64,000 bases of DNA from Brucella rhizosphaerae (GCF_002252475.1 NZ_NNRK01000033.1:62001-126000); one strand, 5' to 3'. Positions 32,776 to 42,602 are shown, numbered from the stretch's first letter. Translations and numbers: made by a program. The notes: a model not told the origin generated them from the letters alone.

Positions 32776-33819
32776 TCATTCGCCTTCGGTGAAAAGTCCG
32801 AACTGCGACTGCTGCACCACCTCGGCCGGTGCTGCCAGCCCCATATGCTGCCAGGCAACTGCGGTCAGAACACGCCCGCGTGGCGTGCGCTGCAAAAAGC
32901 CCTGCTGAATCATATAGGGTTCGATGATGTCTTCAATGGCATCGCGTGGTTCAGACAGCCCCGCTGCTATGGTTTCGATACCAACTGGCCCGCCACCGAA
33001 ATTGCGCGCAATCATATCAAGATAACGCCGGTCAAGCTGATCAAAGCCACGATTATCGACTTCAAGCCGCGACAAAGCCTCATCGGCAATCTTGCGGTCG
33101 ATAATATCAACCCCGGCGACCAGCGCAAAATCGCGAACGCGCCGTAACAGTCGGCCTGCAATACGCGGCGTCCCACGCGAACGGCGCGCAACTTCCAGCG
33201 CACCATCCGGTGAAATGCCCATCTGCATGATGCGCGCACCACGGCGCACAATATATTCGAGTTCTTCGACCGTATAGAAATTGAGCCTTACCGGAATGCC
33301 GAAACGATCACGCAAAGGCGTGGTCAACAGGCCCAGACGCGTCGTTGCTGCAACGAGCGTAAACTTCGCCAGATCAATCTTAACAGACCGCGCTGCCGGT
33401 CCCTCACCGATAATGAGATCAAGCTGGAAATCTTCCATCGCCGGATAGAGAATTTCTTCAACTGCCGGGCTTAAACGATGAATTTCATCAATGAAGAGCA
33501 CGTCCCGGTCTTCAAGATTGGTGAGAAGTGCGGCCAGGTCGCCGGCCTTCGCAATCACCGGGCCGGAAGTCGAACGGAAATTGACACCGAGCTCCTTGGC
33601 CATGATCTGCGCGAGCGTCGTCTTGCCAAGCCCGGGAGGTCCGACGAAGAGAACATGATCGAGCGCTTCACCGCGAACCTTGGCAGCTTCGATAAAAACT
33701 TTGAGATTGGCACGCGCTGCTGCCTGCCCCACAAAATCATTCAGTGTTTGCGGGCGCAATGTGCTGTCGGCGTCTTCGCCACGCACGTCAGCATCAATAA
33801 GAGGATTACGGTCGCTCAT
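32776..33819 (-). CDS. ruvB: Holliday-junction branch-migration ATPase RuvB
   Basis: 347 residues. Walker [11 protein letters not shown] is near residue 60, Walker [11 protein letters not shown] near 106, sensor ATTRLG near 154, and the C-terminal winged helix ([11 protein letters not shown] near 308) is complete. A hexameric motor acting with RuvA and RuvC. GGAGGGAGCC precedes the ATG. 40 bases after the ruvA stop. Confidence 0.98.
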   Translation of the reverse strand: MSDRNPLIDADVRGEDADSTLRPQTLNDFVGQAAARANLKVFIEAAKVRGEALDHVLFVGPPGLGKTTLAQIMAKELGVNFRSTSGPVIAKAGDLAALLTNLEDRDVLFIDEIHRLSPAVEEILYPAMEDFQLDLIIGEGPAARSVKIDLAKFTLVAATTRLGLLTTPLRDRFGIPVRLNFYTVEELEYIVRRGARIMQMGISPDGALEVARRSRGTPRIAGRLLRRVRDFALVAGVDIIDRKIADEALSRLEVDNRGFDQLDRRYLDMIARNFGGGPVGIETIAAGLSEPRDAIEDIIEPYMIQQGFLQRTPRGRVLTAVAWQHMGLAAPAEVVQQSQFGLFTEGE

Positions 33820-33859
33820 GGCTCCCTCCTCGCATGAACGCTGAAGTCAGGCAAGTATC

Positions 33860-34477
33860 TCACCGTGACAGCTCCTTCAGCCCGAGGCGGATAAGCTTGG
33901 CCGAATCGGCCTCATCACCGGCTTCCCTCAACGCAGCAGCCACCGCATTCGCCGCCTGATCGCGCGAATAGCCAAGATTGGAAAGCGCTGACACTGCATC
34001 TGTTACAGGGGCCGAGGCAGCACCTGCGCCCAGCTCCTGCTTGAGACCGATGGTACCGCTTGCATCACCAGCAAAGGCAGGTGCCTTGTTCTTCAATTCG
34101 GTCACAATGCGCTCGGCCACTTTTTTGCCAACACCTGGCGCCCGCGAAACCATCGCGATGTCTCTGAGCGCAATTGCATTGGCAAGTTCAGGTGGTGTTA
34201 GGGTACCAAGCACGCCAAGCGCCACTTTGGCACCCACGCCCTGCACGTTCTGCAACAGGCGAAACCATTCGCGCTCGAGTTGCGATCCGAAACCAAAAAG
34301 GCGGATCATATCCTCGCGCACGTAGGTTTCGATAAACAGAATGGCTGCCTCGCCTGCACCACCCAGATTACCCAGCGTACGCGCTGAGCAAAAGGCAACA
34401 TAGCCGACACCATGCACATCGATGACGACATGATCCTCAGCAATTTCATCGATCACGCCCTTAAGCTTGCCGATCAT
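33860..34477 (-). CDS. ruvA: Holliday-junction DNA-binding protein RuvA
   Basis: 205 residues: OB-fold domain I ([12 protein letters not shown] onward), helix-hairpin-helix pairs with [13 protein letters not shown] (near 71) and [15 protein letters not shown] (near 108), and a C-terminal RuvB-binding domain (about 150-205) after a flexible Ala-rich linker. Read with ruvC and ruvB. Confidence 0.97.
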   Translation of the reverse strand: MIGKLKGVIDEIAEDHVVIDVHGVGYVAFCSARTLGNLGGAGEAAILFIETYVREDMIRLFGFGSQLEREWFRLLQNVQGVGAKVALGVLGTLTPPELANAIALRDIAMVSRAPGVGKKVAERIVTELKNKAPAFAGDASGTIGLKQELGAGAASAPVTDAVSALSNLGYSRDQAANAVAAALREAGDEADSAKLIRLGLKELSR

Positions 34478-34556
34478 TTGAGTGCTACCCCGCTAAAAGC
34501 GCATACCGAAGAGTGTCAAACTATATTCGGGACCAGATGCGCGTGAACTCAAAATT

Positions 34557-34612
34557 CCAGAACATGTCTCCCAAAAACTGGAACCGGTGTTGGGAAGCAT
34601 GCGTAAAAACAA
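34557..34612. repeat. Rhizobiales-type palindromic repeat
   Basis: Reads CCAGAACATGTCTCCC ... TTGGG...CATGCGTAAAAA with CCCAA/TTGGG and CATG arms, matching by memory the common dispersed palindrome of Brucella/Rhizobium (agagcatgtc...aaagtgg...gacatgcg). In the ruvA-ruvC gap. Confidence 0.6.
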
Positions 34613-34639
34613 ATGGAAGAGTGTTCGGACCTCAACCAA

Positions 34640-35170
34640 TCAGGTTGCAGCGCGTTCTAAGAGCGCCTGCATCCTGCGTGCACTCACAATGCTTTGCCGG
34701 TGATGCGCATGACATATGGCAATGGCGAGCGCATCGGCGGCATCGCTCGTATCAAATGTTGCGCGCGGCATCAGAACCTTCACCATCATATGAATTTGCT
34801 GCTTTTCACCATGACCAACACCAATCACAGCCTTCTTGACAGCATTGGGTGCATATTCAGCAACCGGAAGACCAGCCTGTGCCGGTGCCAGCAGCGCAAT
34901 TCCGCGCGCCTGCCCGAGCTTCAGCGTCGCTGTCGCATCCTTGTTGACGAATGTATGCTCAACCGCAGCTTCATGCGGCACGAATTCATGAAGAACTTTA
35001 GAAAGCCCCTCATGCAGCTGACAAAGCCGCGAAGCCAGATCCATTTCGGCATTCGAGGTCACAGTACCCGAAGCGATAAAATGCAGGGAATTTCCAAGCG
35101 ATTCAACAACGCCCCAACCGGTACGGCGGAGCCCTGGATCAATACCAATGATGCGAATCGTTTCTTTCAT
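34640..35170 (-). CDS. ruvC: Holliday-junction resolvase RuvC
   Basis: 176 residues. Acidic active-site residues are in [14 protein letters not shown] (Asp near 9), [10 protein letters not shown] (Glu near 68) and [13 protein letters not shown] (two Asp near 142-145). Cuts four-way junctions symmetrically. A leader with three complementary 8-mers lies immediately upstream of the ATG and could govern translation. 162 bases from ruvA. Confidence 0.97.
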   Translation of the reverse strand: MKETIRIIGIDPGLRRTGWGVVESLGNSLHFIASGTVTSNAEMDLASRLCQLHEGLSKVLHEFVPHEAAVEHTFVNKDATATLKLGQARGIALLAPAQAGLPVAEYAPNAVKKAVIGVGHGEKQQIHMMVKVLMPRATFDTSDAADALAIAICHAHHRQSIVSARRMQALLERAAT

Positions 35171-35219
35171 AAGTGAACCCTATCCTCAGACAGGTTCACT
35201 TGACAGTACAAAAGTGAAC
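35171..35219 (-). promoter_or_regulatory. ruvC leader with mutually exclusive hairpins
   Basis: On the minus strand: box A GTTCACTT (35219-35212), box B AAGTGAAC (35201-35194), box C GTTCACTT (35178-35171) ending at the ATG. B can pair with A or C; the B-C hairpin would hold the GAGGATAGG ribosome binding site in its loop. Confidence 0.5.
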
Positions 35220-35230
35220 AAAAGAGAAAC
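35216..35230 (-). promoter_or_regulatory. LexA-like box upstream of ruvC
   Basis: GTTT-N7-GTTC on the minus strand, one base from the alphaproteobacterial LexA consensus GTTC-N7-GTTC. It lies 45 bases before ruvC. Tentative. Confidence 0.3.
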
Positions 35231-35262
35231 ATATGCGCCAGAAAGCGCGTATGAATTCGCTA

Positions 35263-35790
35263 TCAGGAAGCGCCGAAAGCCGTCTTAAGCAGAACGATCT
35301 GGTCAGAAACCGGATTGCCACGCGGTGCTGTTTGCAGGGAAACGACTTCACCATAGACATTGCGATCCATGCGACGGACGCGCGCCTGAAGGCGGATCGA
35401 ACGTTCGATGAGTTCAATGAATGCGAATGGCAGTTCATTCCAGCCCGTCGCTACATCACCAGCCGAAGGCGTATCAAGACGAACTTTCGCCTTCTCGGCC
35501 TCTACCTGCTGGCGAGACATTTCACCATTGCGGGCAGCGCGCTGCAACAGAAGCCACGAAGCGACCTGCATGAGACGAGTGGTCAGGCGCATCGATTCGG
35601 CGGCATAAAGCGTTGCGGCAACGCGTGAGAGATTGCGCGCTTCTTCACGGCCCTCACCGTCGAGATAGCTTGCAGCTTCCTCGACCATATCCATGCCTTC
35701 ACTGTAAATCGGCTTGAAGGAATCCGAGAACACCATGCGTTCAGCAAGGCTGATCATGTTACCCGGCATCTGTCCCTGTTCGCTAATCAC
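35263..35790 (-). CDS. rcdA: RcdA-type protein (regulator of CtrA degradation, DUF1465)
   Basis: 175 residues. The core GMDMVEEAASYLDGEGR (near 32-48) and YAAESMRLTTRLMQVASWLLLQR (62-84) are family signatures. In Caulobacter, RcdA is an adaptor that, with CpdR and PopA, delivers CtrA to ClpXP; the same role here is inferred by homology. The start is uncertain: GTG at 35790 or ATG at 35769 or 35757. Read leftward, upstream of ruvC and separated by 92 bases. Confidence 0.88.
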   Translation of the reverse strand: MISEQGQMPGNMISLAERMVFSDSFKPIYSEGMDMVEEAASYLDGEGREEARNLSRVAATLYAAESMRLTTRLMQVASWLLLQRAARNGEMSRQQVEAEKAKVRLDTPSAGDVATGWNELPFAFIELIERSIRLQARVRRMDRNVYGEVVSLQTAPRGNPVSDQIVLLKTAFGAS

Positions 35791-36167
35791 TGCTCTGCCA
35801 CCTTACATGACCACACAACGGGCGGTCATTCTGTTGCTCACATCCTCGTTAAAGAATGCGAATGAAATTACTGAACCGCTGTTCGACCATGAGGAGAGCT
35901 GGGACGGAACAGCTGCATTAGACAAGTCCACGACAAACTGCACCTTCATGCACGGTCGCGCAAGTTTATGTTTAACGTTCAGTTAATATTTTTCGGCAGT
36001 TTTAAACAAAGCGTGAAAAGCCTTGAGCGCGACGGCAGTTCGAGTTTTCCTGATTCGCTGGGGTGTTTGCACGTTCAGGAGCCACAGAACTTGCTCTCAC
36101 TGTGCTTGTTTCTTGCTGTTTCGCACGGAAACCGGCTCCCACTTTCCTGCAACAGCTCTAAAGCGCA

Positions 36168-36330
36168 TAAAAAAAGAGCCGCAAAGGCGGCTCTCAGGAG
36201 TTTAACAGGGAGGCGTCAAACAAAGTGGCTAAACCACTCGGTAAGAATCCAGCCGAACTGGATGTAAACCATTTAACGCCGTTAAGATTAATGAAGAGTT
36301 AATATCACGGACGAACTGTGGAAAAATCAT
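36168..36330 (-). ncRNA. Candidate small RNA
   Basis: The minus strand has AGAGCCGC-CTTT-GCGGCTCT followed by seven T (36194-36168), a good intrinsic terminator with no coding gene ending there: opgC has its own terminator 160 bases upstream. The segment just before it includes an unpaired-looking CCTCCC that could act on ribosome binding sites. The 5' end is not defined and no promoter is clear. Confidence 0.4.
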
Positions 36331-36353
36331 CATTCAGATACCGCGCCTCGAAC

Positions 36354-36382
36354 AAAAAAGCCGCCCGAAGGCGGCTTTTAAA
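36354..36382 (-). terminator. opgC terminator
   Basis: AAGCCGCC-CGAA-GGCGGCTT flanked by A and T runs, 10 bases past the opgC stop. Confidence 0.92.
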
Positions 36383-36391
36383 ATAGGCTTT

Positions 36392-37597
36392 TTAAACGCG
36401 CTGAAGCGCAGGCTTCGAGGTCGGCTTCAGGTTTGATGTAACCGGAACCTTGGAACCCTCTGCCGTCGCAGGCTTTGCTGCTGGCTTCTTTCCCCAGCCG
36501 ATGGTGGGCAGCCACTCGAGATAATAAGCAAGGGCAAACTGCATCACGACGCCCGTCGCAATCAACAGCGTATCATATGGCAGGCCGCCCGGATTAATCA
36601 GCTTCATGACCTGTGCCACCATCGCCAACAGCGTACCGGCGATAAAGACCGGCAGCGAATGCTTGCCCAGAATGGCCAGCGGATTATCCGGAGCCGTACG
36701 GGCAATACTGTTTAACGTTGGCACAACAGCAATCAGGTAAGCCATTGCAAGAACATGCAGAAGACGCGGAGCAGACAGGAAAGTCTTGTCAAAGCCAGTC
36801 AGCACTGCAGGCATGCCCATCGACGCATCAATACCCCAAAGCGGGATACGAACCCAGGCGAGCGAGAGAACCAGAAAGCCCACTGCAGCTGTGATCATCG
36901 CAGGATGTGCAGGTAGTTTGCCGCCGCGACGCACATAGATCGTTCCGGCAATACCGATCGCAAACAGAAACTGCCACGACAGCGGGTTAAGGAACCAGAC
37001 GCCATCCGTTGGGTAATTGATCGGCGCAACACGATAGAGGCCTGAGAGCAGCCAGATGACACCCGATACACCAAGCATCAAAGACAGGCTGAAACGCGCA
37101 AGCAGCAGCAATAGCGGCGTCATAAGAAGCATGACTGCATACATCGACAGAATATTATTGTAGCCAAGCTGATGTCCCAGCGTGACCAGCCCCAGGAGAG
37201 CCTCAACCGGCTGTTTGACCAGCGGTCCGATATTGATCTGGGTGAGAAGCTCACGATGCTTGAGGAAAATTGCGGCGGCGGCAAAAATACCAATCGTCGC
37301 AAGCGTCGTCATAATATGCGCCGTATAAAGCACACAGGCACGACGCCACATTTTCAACGTCAGCACGAGACGATTGCCAGACGTAAACTTACCGCCATAG
37401 GCCAACGCAACTGCCATGCCTGAAATCAGAACAAAAGCTTCGGCAGAATCAGAAAAGCCGAGATTTTTGTGCGTGAAGTGCTCATAAACCGTACCGGGTA
37501 CATGATTGATGAAAATCGTAAGCAGGGCCAAAGCGCGGAACACGTCGATGCGTGTATCGCGAACCTTTGGCACTATTTTCGCCGTTTCATTCGTCAT
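36392..37597 (-). CDS. opgC: OpgC-type membrane acyltransferase
   Basis: 401 residues, about ten membrane helices. N-terminal RDTRIDVFRALALLTIFINHVPG (near 12-34) with the conserved Arg/Asp and His, and FGFSDSAEAFVLISGM-like segment (near 47) are characteristic of OpgC, which adds succinyl or similar groups to periplasmic glucans. In Brucella-type bacteria these cyclic glucans matter for osmotic adaptation. ATG at 37597 chosen with AGGCGAA upstream; the frame extends to 37645. Confidence 0.9.
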   Translation of the reverse strand: MTNETAKIVPKVRDTRIDVFRALALLTIFINHVPGTVYEHFTHKNLGFSDSAEAFVLISGMAVALAYGGKFTSGNRLVLTLKMWRRACVLYTAHIMTTLATIGIFAAAAIFLKHRELLTQINIGPLVKQPVEALLGLVTLGHQLGYNNILSMYAVMLLMTPLLLLLARFSLSLMLGVSGVIWLLSGLYRVAPINYPTDGVWFLNPLSWQFLFAIGIAGTIYVRRGGKLPAHPAMITAAVGFLVLSLAWVRIPLWGIDASMGMPAVLTGFDKTFLSAPRLLHVLAMAYLIAVVPTLNSIARTAPDNPLAILGKHSLPVFIAGTLLAMVAQVMKLINPGGLPYDTLLIATGVVMQFALAYYLEWLPTIGWGKKPAAKPATAEGSKVPVTSNLKPTSKPALQRV

Positions 37598-37838
37598 TTC
37601 GCCTGCCTGCCGTTTGTTTTTCGTCTGCAATAGCGCAGCACTCATTGCCGCTTATATAACTGGTAATTCCGGCGGAACCCGGTTGGTTCCAATCAACTTT
37701 CGTTCCAGTGGATAACATAATGCCAACAAGTAGCTCCCACGCGCCTCTATAAAGGCACGTCAATGCAAAGGGGCTGTTCAACGAACCCCTCTTACTTTAT
37801 GCCCGAATTCCATCAACATTTTTCGCTAGGTTTGGTTT

Positions 37839-38504
37839 ATGAACGCGCCAACTGCTACAAAAGATAACGAACGCTGCCGCCTTTTGCTGGTTGCACCACC
37901 ACTTGCAGATGGTGATGCACTCGCAAAACTCCTGTCAGCAGCGCTTTCAGGTGGCGATGTTGCAAGCGTGATTCTCGACGGCAGTGGTCTGGATGAAGCG
38001 ACTTTTCAGGCATCTGCTCAAAAGGCTGTTGCAATTATCCAGGATAAGGGCGCAGCCGCAATCATTCTCAATGATACGCGTATCGCAGGTCGTGTCGGCG
38101 CCGATGGCATTCACATTGAAGGCAAGGCAGCCGAGCTTGCAGAAGCCATTGAGAAGCACACACCGAAATTCATCGTTGGTACGGGCAATCTTCGTGATCG
38201 TCATGGCGCGATGGAAATTGGCGAACTGCAACCCGACTATGTTTTCTTTGGCAAAGTAGGTGCGGATAACAAGCCCGATGCTCATCCACGCAATCTGGCA
38301 TTGGCTGGATGGTGGGCTGAACTTGTCGAGATTCCAAGTGTCGCACAGGCTGGCAATACCGTAGAGAGCGTCATTGAAGCAGCCCAGACCGGCGCTGATT
38401 TTGTAGCTCTTGGCCGTGCAGTCTTTGAAGCAGAAGACCCAGCAAAGGCCGTAGCAGAAGCCAACCGGCTTCTTGATGAAAATGCCCCTCGCTTCGAAAA
38501 CTAA
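37839..38504 (+). CDS. Thiamine-phosphate synthase-like protein
   Basis: 221 residues, TIM-barrel ThiE family by pattern: IILNDTRIAGRVGADGIHIEG (near 74-95) replaces the usual ...ADGVHLGQ, and VFFGKV (near 136) replaces the GP(V/I)F phosphate loop. C-terminal TGADFVALGRAVF (near 188) is preserved. The altered substrate loops suggest it may not be a true ThiE. No THI-box riboswitch is visible upstream. A Sel1 gene follows by 25 bases. Confidence 0.75.
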   Translation: MNAPTATKDNERCRLLLVAPPLADGDALAKLLSAALSGGDVASVILDGSGLDEATFQASAQKAVAIIQDKGAAAIILNDTRIAGRVGADGIHIEGKAAELAEAIEKHTPKFIVGTGNLRDRHGAMEIGELQPDYVFFGKVGADNKPDAHPRNLALAGWWAELVEIPSVAQAGNTVESVIEAAQTGADFVALGRAVFEAEDPAKAVAEANRLLDENAPRFEN

Positions 38505-38529
38505 ATCCGCCAAGGTTTTGTACGCCCCC

Positions 38530-39561
38530 ATGAAGAGCAAAATTCTTCTCGCCACCGCTTTGATCTTTGTTGCATCCGCTCCTGTTGCAATGGCTGCAAG
38601 CGCACCGGCAGACGTGCAAAAAAATCATGACGGCAAAAGTGACAAGCCTGCAGACAAGCCAAAGATGCTGCCGCAGCCAGCGACGACAAATACCCTGCCC
38701 GTCATTGATCCGAGCAGATTTGGCGACAAACCTGCCGATGAGGCTTTTGGCGCGTATCAGCGCGGGCTCTATCTGACAGCCTTTAATCTCGCCAAGCCGC
38801 AGGCAGAAAAGGGTGACCCGGCATCGCAAACCCTTATCGCGGAAATCTATGCCCGCGGGCTGGGTGTGCCTGCCGATCAGAAAAAGGCTGCCGAATGGTA
38901 TGCAAAGGCTGCTGATAATGGCGTCAATGAAGCAGAGTTTCGCTATGCCGCCTTATTGCTTCAGGGCCGTTACATTAAGAAAGATGCCGCCAAAGCCACA
39001 GCGTTGATGCAAAAAGCTGCCGAAGGTGGCAACGCGATGGCGCAGTTCAATTACGGCCAGCTTGTCATGATGAGAGCGTCTGGCAAGGCTGGAATTGATC
39101 TGGCATTTCCATGGTTTGAAAAGGCGGCTGCAGCTAAACTGCCCGACGCAGAATACGCAGTCAGCCAAGTTTACGCCAACGGCACTGACAAAATAGCAAA
39201 AGATGACAAGAAAGCGCGGGAATATCTGCTTCTTGCTGCTCGTAAAGGCTATGACACCGCTCAATATGACCTTGGGCGCTGGCTGATCGAAGGCCGTGGC
39301 GGCGAGCGAAATTATGAGCAGGGTTTTGGCTGGATCCAGATTGCTGCCCAGCGCGGTATGGTCTTGGCACAGGCATGGCTCGCCCGCCTTTATCGCGATG
39401 GAATCGGCACTGACGGCGATCTTGTGAAATCCGCAGCCTGGTACGTTATCGCGCAGCGCGCCGGTTTCCATTCGCCAGACCTCAATGACATGATGGACGG
39501 CCTGTCAGACGATCAGCTCAAGGAAGCAATCCAGACTGCTAACAATCTGCGCGTCCGGTAA
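38530..39561 (+). CDS. Secreted Sel1-repeat protein
   Basis: 343 residues. Signal peptide to about 23 (VAMAASA). Sel1-like repeats run from about 85 to 320, for example LIAEIYARGLGVPADQKKAAEWYAKAA, LLLQGRYIKKDAAKATALMQKAA, and LYRDGIGTDGDLVKSAAWYVIA. Such solenoids scaffold envelope or signalling complexes. ATG at 38530 chosen over 38473, which overlaps the previous gene. Confidence 0.85.
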   Translation: MKSKILLATALIFVASAPVAMAASAPADVQKNHDGKSDKPADKPKMLPQPATTNTLPVIDPSRFGDKPADEAFGAYQRGLYLTAFNLAKPQAEKGDPASQTLIAEIYARGLGVPADQKKAAEWYAKAADNGVNEAEFRYAALLLQGRYIKKDAAKATALMQKAAEGGNAMAQFNYGQLVMMRASGKAGIDLAFPWFEKAAAAKLPDAEYAVSQVYANGTDKIAKDDKKAREYLLLAARKGYDTAQYDLGRWLIEGRGGERNYEQGFGWIQIAAQRGMVLAQAWLARLYRDGIGTDGDLVKSAAWYVIAQRAGFHSPDLNDMMDGLSDDQLKEAIQTANNLRVR

Positions 39562-39591
39562 TATCTCCCATTGTCGATGTTTTAAAATGCA

Positions 39592-39622
39592 AAAAGCGCG
39601 TCACCTGAAGTGACGCGCTTTT
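39592..39622. terminator. Bidirectional terminator
   Basis: AAAAGCGCGTCAC-CTGAA-GTGACGCGCTTTT between convergent genes. Confidence 0.95.
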
Positions 39623-39651
39623 GTTTTGCATTTCAGGCCAGACAGGGTGTC

Positions 39652-40509
39652 TTACTGGCTTTCGTAGGCTTTTTTACCGGCATCATAGACGTAAGTCTTC
39701 GCATCACCAGCGCCAAGCTCACGTGTCTTGTCCGGAGCAGAAATCGTCGTACCGCTGAAATTGACAACCAGTTTCGGCATATCGGACTTGCCATCAGGAG
39801 CAAAAGTCACCTCTCCCAAATTTGATATGCATGGCATGACTTCACCATCGGAACAGGCCGCACCATTGTCCTCACCCGCCATGAGATAGCCGACACGGGT
39901 CCATGACTTGTCGAACGCAAACACATCATAGCCATTGTAAGACGTGCCGCGGTCGAAACCCGCAATAGGAATCGCCAGTATCAGCTTGCCCGCTGGCGTC
40001 CGATGTTCCAACGCTTTGCGATTGGTATCAACCTCATCAGGCTTGTCATAAGAGCCCATCGCACCGATATCACGCGCGGCATGTTGGAGCGTCCATGAGC
40101 CATCGGAAAGCGTGAAGGTAGCTTCAGACAGATTAACCTGCGCGCCCGGCCCCGGTTCAGTCTCACCGGAATCACCCTGTTGTTCGCGGCTTTCCCAGGC
40201 AAAACCAGTAAAGTACTGTTTTCCTTCCAGCTCAAACGCATGGCCGGACCAGTAGGTCGCCGTTATTCCTTTTCCGACGTCATAGGAATCGGAGCCATCG
40301 CCTGCAACCTTGTAGATCGACTTTAAAACCGTTGCAGCGTCAGGCTCTGAAACTGCAGCGCCGCTCTGATGTGCGCTGACTGTCGGTGAGGCGGCTGCCG
40401 CAAAAACCGGAACGGACACAACCGCAAAGGTGGAGACCAACAAACCTGCCACAGCAGAACGAACATATTGACGGCGAAAAGCAGGCAATGCCTTCACAAT
40501 GGTTCTCAT
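39652..40509 (-). CDS. Secreted protein of unknown function
   Basis: 285 residues. Twin-hydrophobic signal peptide region near 12-38 ending VFAAA. The mature part is beta-rich with an acidic character; residues 50-200 have SYDVGKGITATYWSG and GKQYFTGFAWES. C-terminal segment includes a Cys pair (AACSDGEVMPC). No family recognised. ATG at 40509 chosen for GGAGAGG upstream; the longer frame to 40578 has none. Confidence 0.75.
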   Translation of the reverse strand: MRTIVKALPAFRRQYVRSAVAGLLVSTFAVVSVPVFAAAASPTVSAHQSGAAVSEPDAATVLKSIYKVAGDGSDSYDVGKGITATYWSGHAFELEGKQYFTGFAWESREQQGDSGETEPGPGAQVNLSEATFTLSDGSWTLQHAARDIGAMGSYDKPDEVDTNRKALEHRTPAGKLILAIPIAGFDRGTSYNGYDVFAFDKSWTRVGYLMAGEDNGAACSDGEVMPCISNLGEVTFAPDGKSDMPKLVVNFSGTTISAPDKTRELGAGDAKTYVYDAGKKAYESQ

Positions 40510-40931
40510 AAGCCTCTCCATAATGTGTGCAAGTAACACGAGAACGGGTTGCCGCATCTTGCCCGTTTGAGAAGACAAAATGACCGCGACAAACCAGGTC
40601 TCCTCCGATCCCGCACGGGGAACTCGTGTTCGGACATAGGGCAGATTCCGGCATCAGGCCACAAGAAATTGCGGTAAAATACAACGCGACGCGATCGAAA
40701 CGGCCGGAAAAATACTCGTCCACATGGCAAAGTTGACGCTAGTTATTGCACTCAAAATGAGCTGAATGCTCGCTCAGGCTTGCACAAAGCCTCATTTTAT
40801 GGTCTTGGAGACCCGATTATCGTGGTTCGAGTTAAAGATGGACGCAACCCCCGAAATAAAGCGGGAGATTGCCTTTCTGTCGTGATGCGCCGGGCCGCAA
40901 CAGTTTTCACATTTATTCCCGGATTAAGCTC
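40510..40931. other. Gene-free region upstream of efp
   Basis: 422 bases. Divergent promoters for the secreted protein and efp are expected here. A long-range inverted repeat AAAATGAG / CTCATTTT spans 40754-40798. Nothing else recognised. Confidence 0.4.
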
Positions 40932-41492
40932 ATGAAGATCAATGGTAACGAAATCCGCCCCGGCAATGTCATCGAGCATGATGGCGGCCTGTGGGCTGCG
41001 GTCAAGACCAATGCGGTCAAGCCCGGCAAAGGTGGCGCCTATAATCAGGTTGAACTGAAGAACCTCATCACCGGCACCAAGCTCAACGAACGTTTCCGCG
41101 CTGCTGAAACTGTTGAGCGTGTCCGTCTGGAACAGAAGGACTTCTCGTTCCTCTACGAACAGGGCGAAGCGCTGATTTTCATGGATACCGAATCCTATGA
41201 ACAGCTCGAACTTCTGAAAGATTTCGTTGGCGACCGCGCTGCCTTCCTTCAGGACGGCATGATGGTCACCGTTGAACTCTACGAAGAAAAGCCAATCGGC
41301 ATTCGTCTTCCAGAACAGGTAACCCTTGCAATTGTCGAAGCTGATCCAGTTGTAAAAGGCCAGACCGCTGCTTCTTCCTATAAGCCAGCTGTGCTTGAAA
41401 ACGGTATCCGTATCCTCGTTCCGCCATTCATCGCATCTGGCGAACGCGTCATTGTTGATACTACCGAACTGACATACATCAGCCGCGCTTAA
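40932..41492 (+). CDS. efp: Elongation factor P
   Basis: 186 residues, full length, three domains. [16 protein letters not shown] starts the protein; KPGKGGA (near 33) carries the lysine that is post-translationally modified in many bacteria. Relieves ribosome stalling at polyproline. The first ATG (40869) is rejected. Followed by a hairpin terminator. Confidence 0.97.
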   Translation: MKINGNEIRPGNVIEHDGGLWAAVKTNAVKPGKGGAYNQVELKNLITGTKLNERFRAAETVERVRLEQKDFSFLYEQGEALIFMDTESYEQLELLKDFVGDRAAFLQDGMMVTVELYEEKPIGIRLPEQVTLAIVEADPVVKGQTAASSYKPAVLENGIRILVPPFIASGERVIVDTTELTYISRA

Positions 41493-41504
41493 TCACGCCT
41501 ATCG

Positions 41505-41539
41505 ACATGCGGCGCTTGTTTCAGGTGCCGCATGTTTTG
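41505..41539 (+). terminator. efp terminator
   Basis: ACATGCGGC / GCCGCATGT, a 9-bp stem with a GT-rich loop, followed by TTT. Confidence 0.85.
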
Positions 41540-41744
41540 TCGTAGCCAGAACAAATATTTAGAGTGATTCCTCTGATTCATTCAAAATTGGAAATGCTCT
41601 CGGTTGCGACTGTTCTTTCTCAGATTACTCAATTCCCCGATTGTTTTCAGACGTCTTCGCGTCCGAAACATCAAGATATCTACTAAAACTGTGTGATCCA
41701 GCTGGAAGCCACGTTTCGGGATCACGCCAAAAAGGATAAAAGAA

Positions 41745-42536
41745 ATGGCCCGCTCAGCCCTTCTCAATGTCATGGTACAGGCCGCAATGAAGGCCGGCCG
41801 CAGCCTTGCGCGCGACTTCGGCGAAGTCCAGAACCTACAGGTTTCCCTCAAAGGTCCCGGCGACTACGTCAGTCAGGCTGACCGCAAAGCGGAAAAGATT
41901 ATCTACACGGAATTGAGCCGCGCCCGCCCGGATTTTGGCTTCCTGATGGAAGAATCGGGTGAGGTCGAATCCAAAGACGGTCAGCATCGCTGGCTGGTCG
42001 ATCCACTCGATGGCACCACCAATTTCCTTCACGGTATTCCGGTTTTCGCAGTCTCTATCGCTCTTGAGCGTCAGGGACAGATTGTTGCTGGCGTTATCTA
42101 CAATCCGGCCATGGACGAGCTTTACACCGCTGAACGCGGTGGCGGCGTGTTCCTCAATGATCGCCGTCTGCGTGTTGCAGCGCGCAACAAGCTGGTCGAT
42201 TGCGTGATCGGTACTGGCATTCCACATCTGGGTCGTGGCCAGCACGGCCACTACCTCATCGAACTGCGCAATGTCATGGCCGAAACGGCTGGTATCCGTC
42301 GTATGGGCGCCGTTGCCCTTGATCTGGCCTATGTTGCAGCAGGCCGTCTTGATGGTTTCTGGGAAGATGGCATGCATCCGTGGGATCTCGGCGCAGGCAT
42401 GCTGATGATCCGCGAAGCTGGCGGTTTCATCTCTGACAAGAATGGCGGTCAGGATATCTTCGGTACCAAGACCATTGTTGCTGGCAATGAAACCATTCAC
42501 AGTGCATTGTTGAAGACGATCAAGAAGCCAATCTAA
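41745..42536 (+). CDS. suhB: Inositol monophosphatase family protein SuhB
   Basis: 263 residues. Metal-binding EESGE (near 65), WLVDPLDGTTNFLHG (near 82-96, the family signature) and WDLGAGMLMIREAGG (near 214) are complete. Hydrolyses inositol-1-phosphate and also acts in rRNA transcription antitermination in some bacteria. Downstream of efp in the same direction with a separate promoter. Confidence 0.95.
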   Translation: MARSALLNVMVQAAMKAGRSLARDFGEVQNLQVSLKGPGDYVSQADRKAEKIIYTELSRARPDFGFLMEESGEVESKDGQHRWLVDPLDGTTNFLHGIPVFAVSIALERQGQIVAGVIYNPAMDELYTAERGGGVFLNDRRLRVAARNKLVDCVIGTGIPHLGRGQHGHYLIELRNVMAETAGIRRMGAVALDLAYVAAGRLDGFWEDGMHPWDLGAGMLMIREAGGFISDKNGGQDIFGTKTIVAGNETIHSALLKTIKKPI

Positions 42537-42602
42537 AGAAACGGCTTCGCAGTTTTATCGTAACCGCCTTTAAGCGAGCGATTGATTTTATAAGATATGC
42601 AA

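Larger units (their letters stand above)
35791..36391. other. Gene-free rcdA-opgC region
   Basis: 600 bases. Contains the candidate sRNA terminator at 36168-36194 and the opgC terminator at 36354-36382. The 35830-36160 part shows no repeat or ORF that I trust. Confidence 0.5.

Noticed and set aside
37700-37838. THI-box riboswitch before the ThiE-like gene
   Set aside because: The 130-base leader lacks the conserved CTGAGA and ACCTGA elements.
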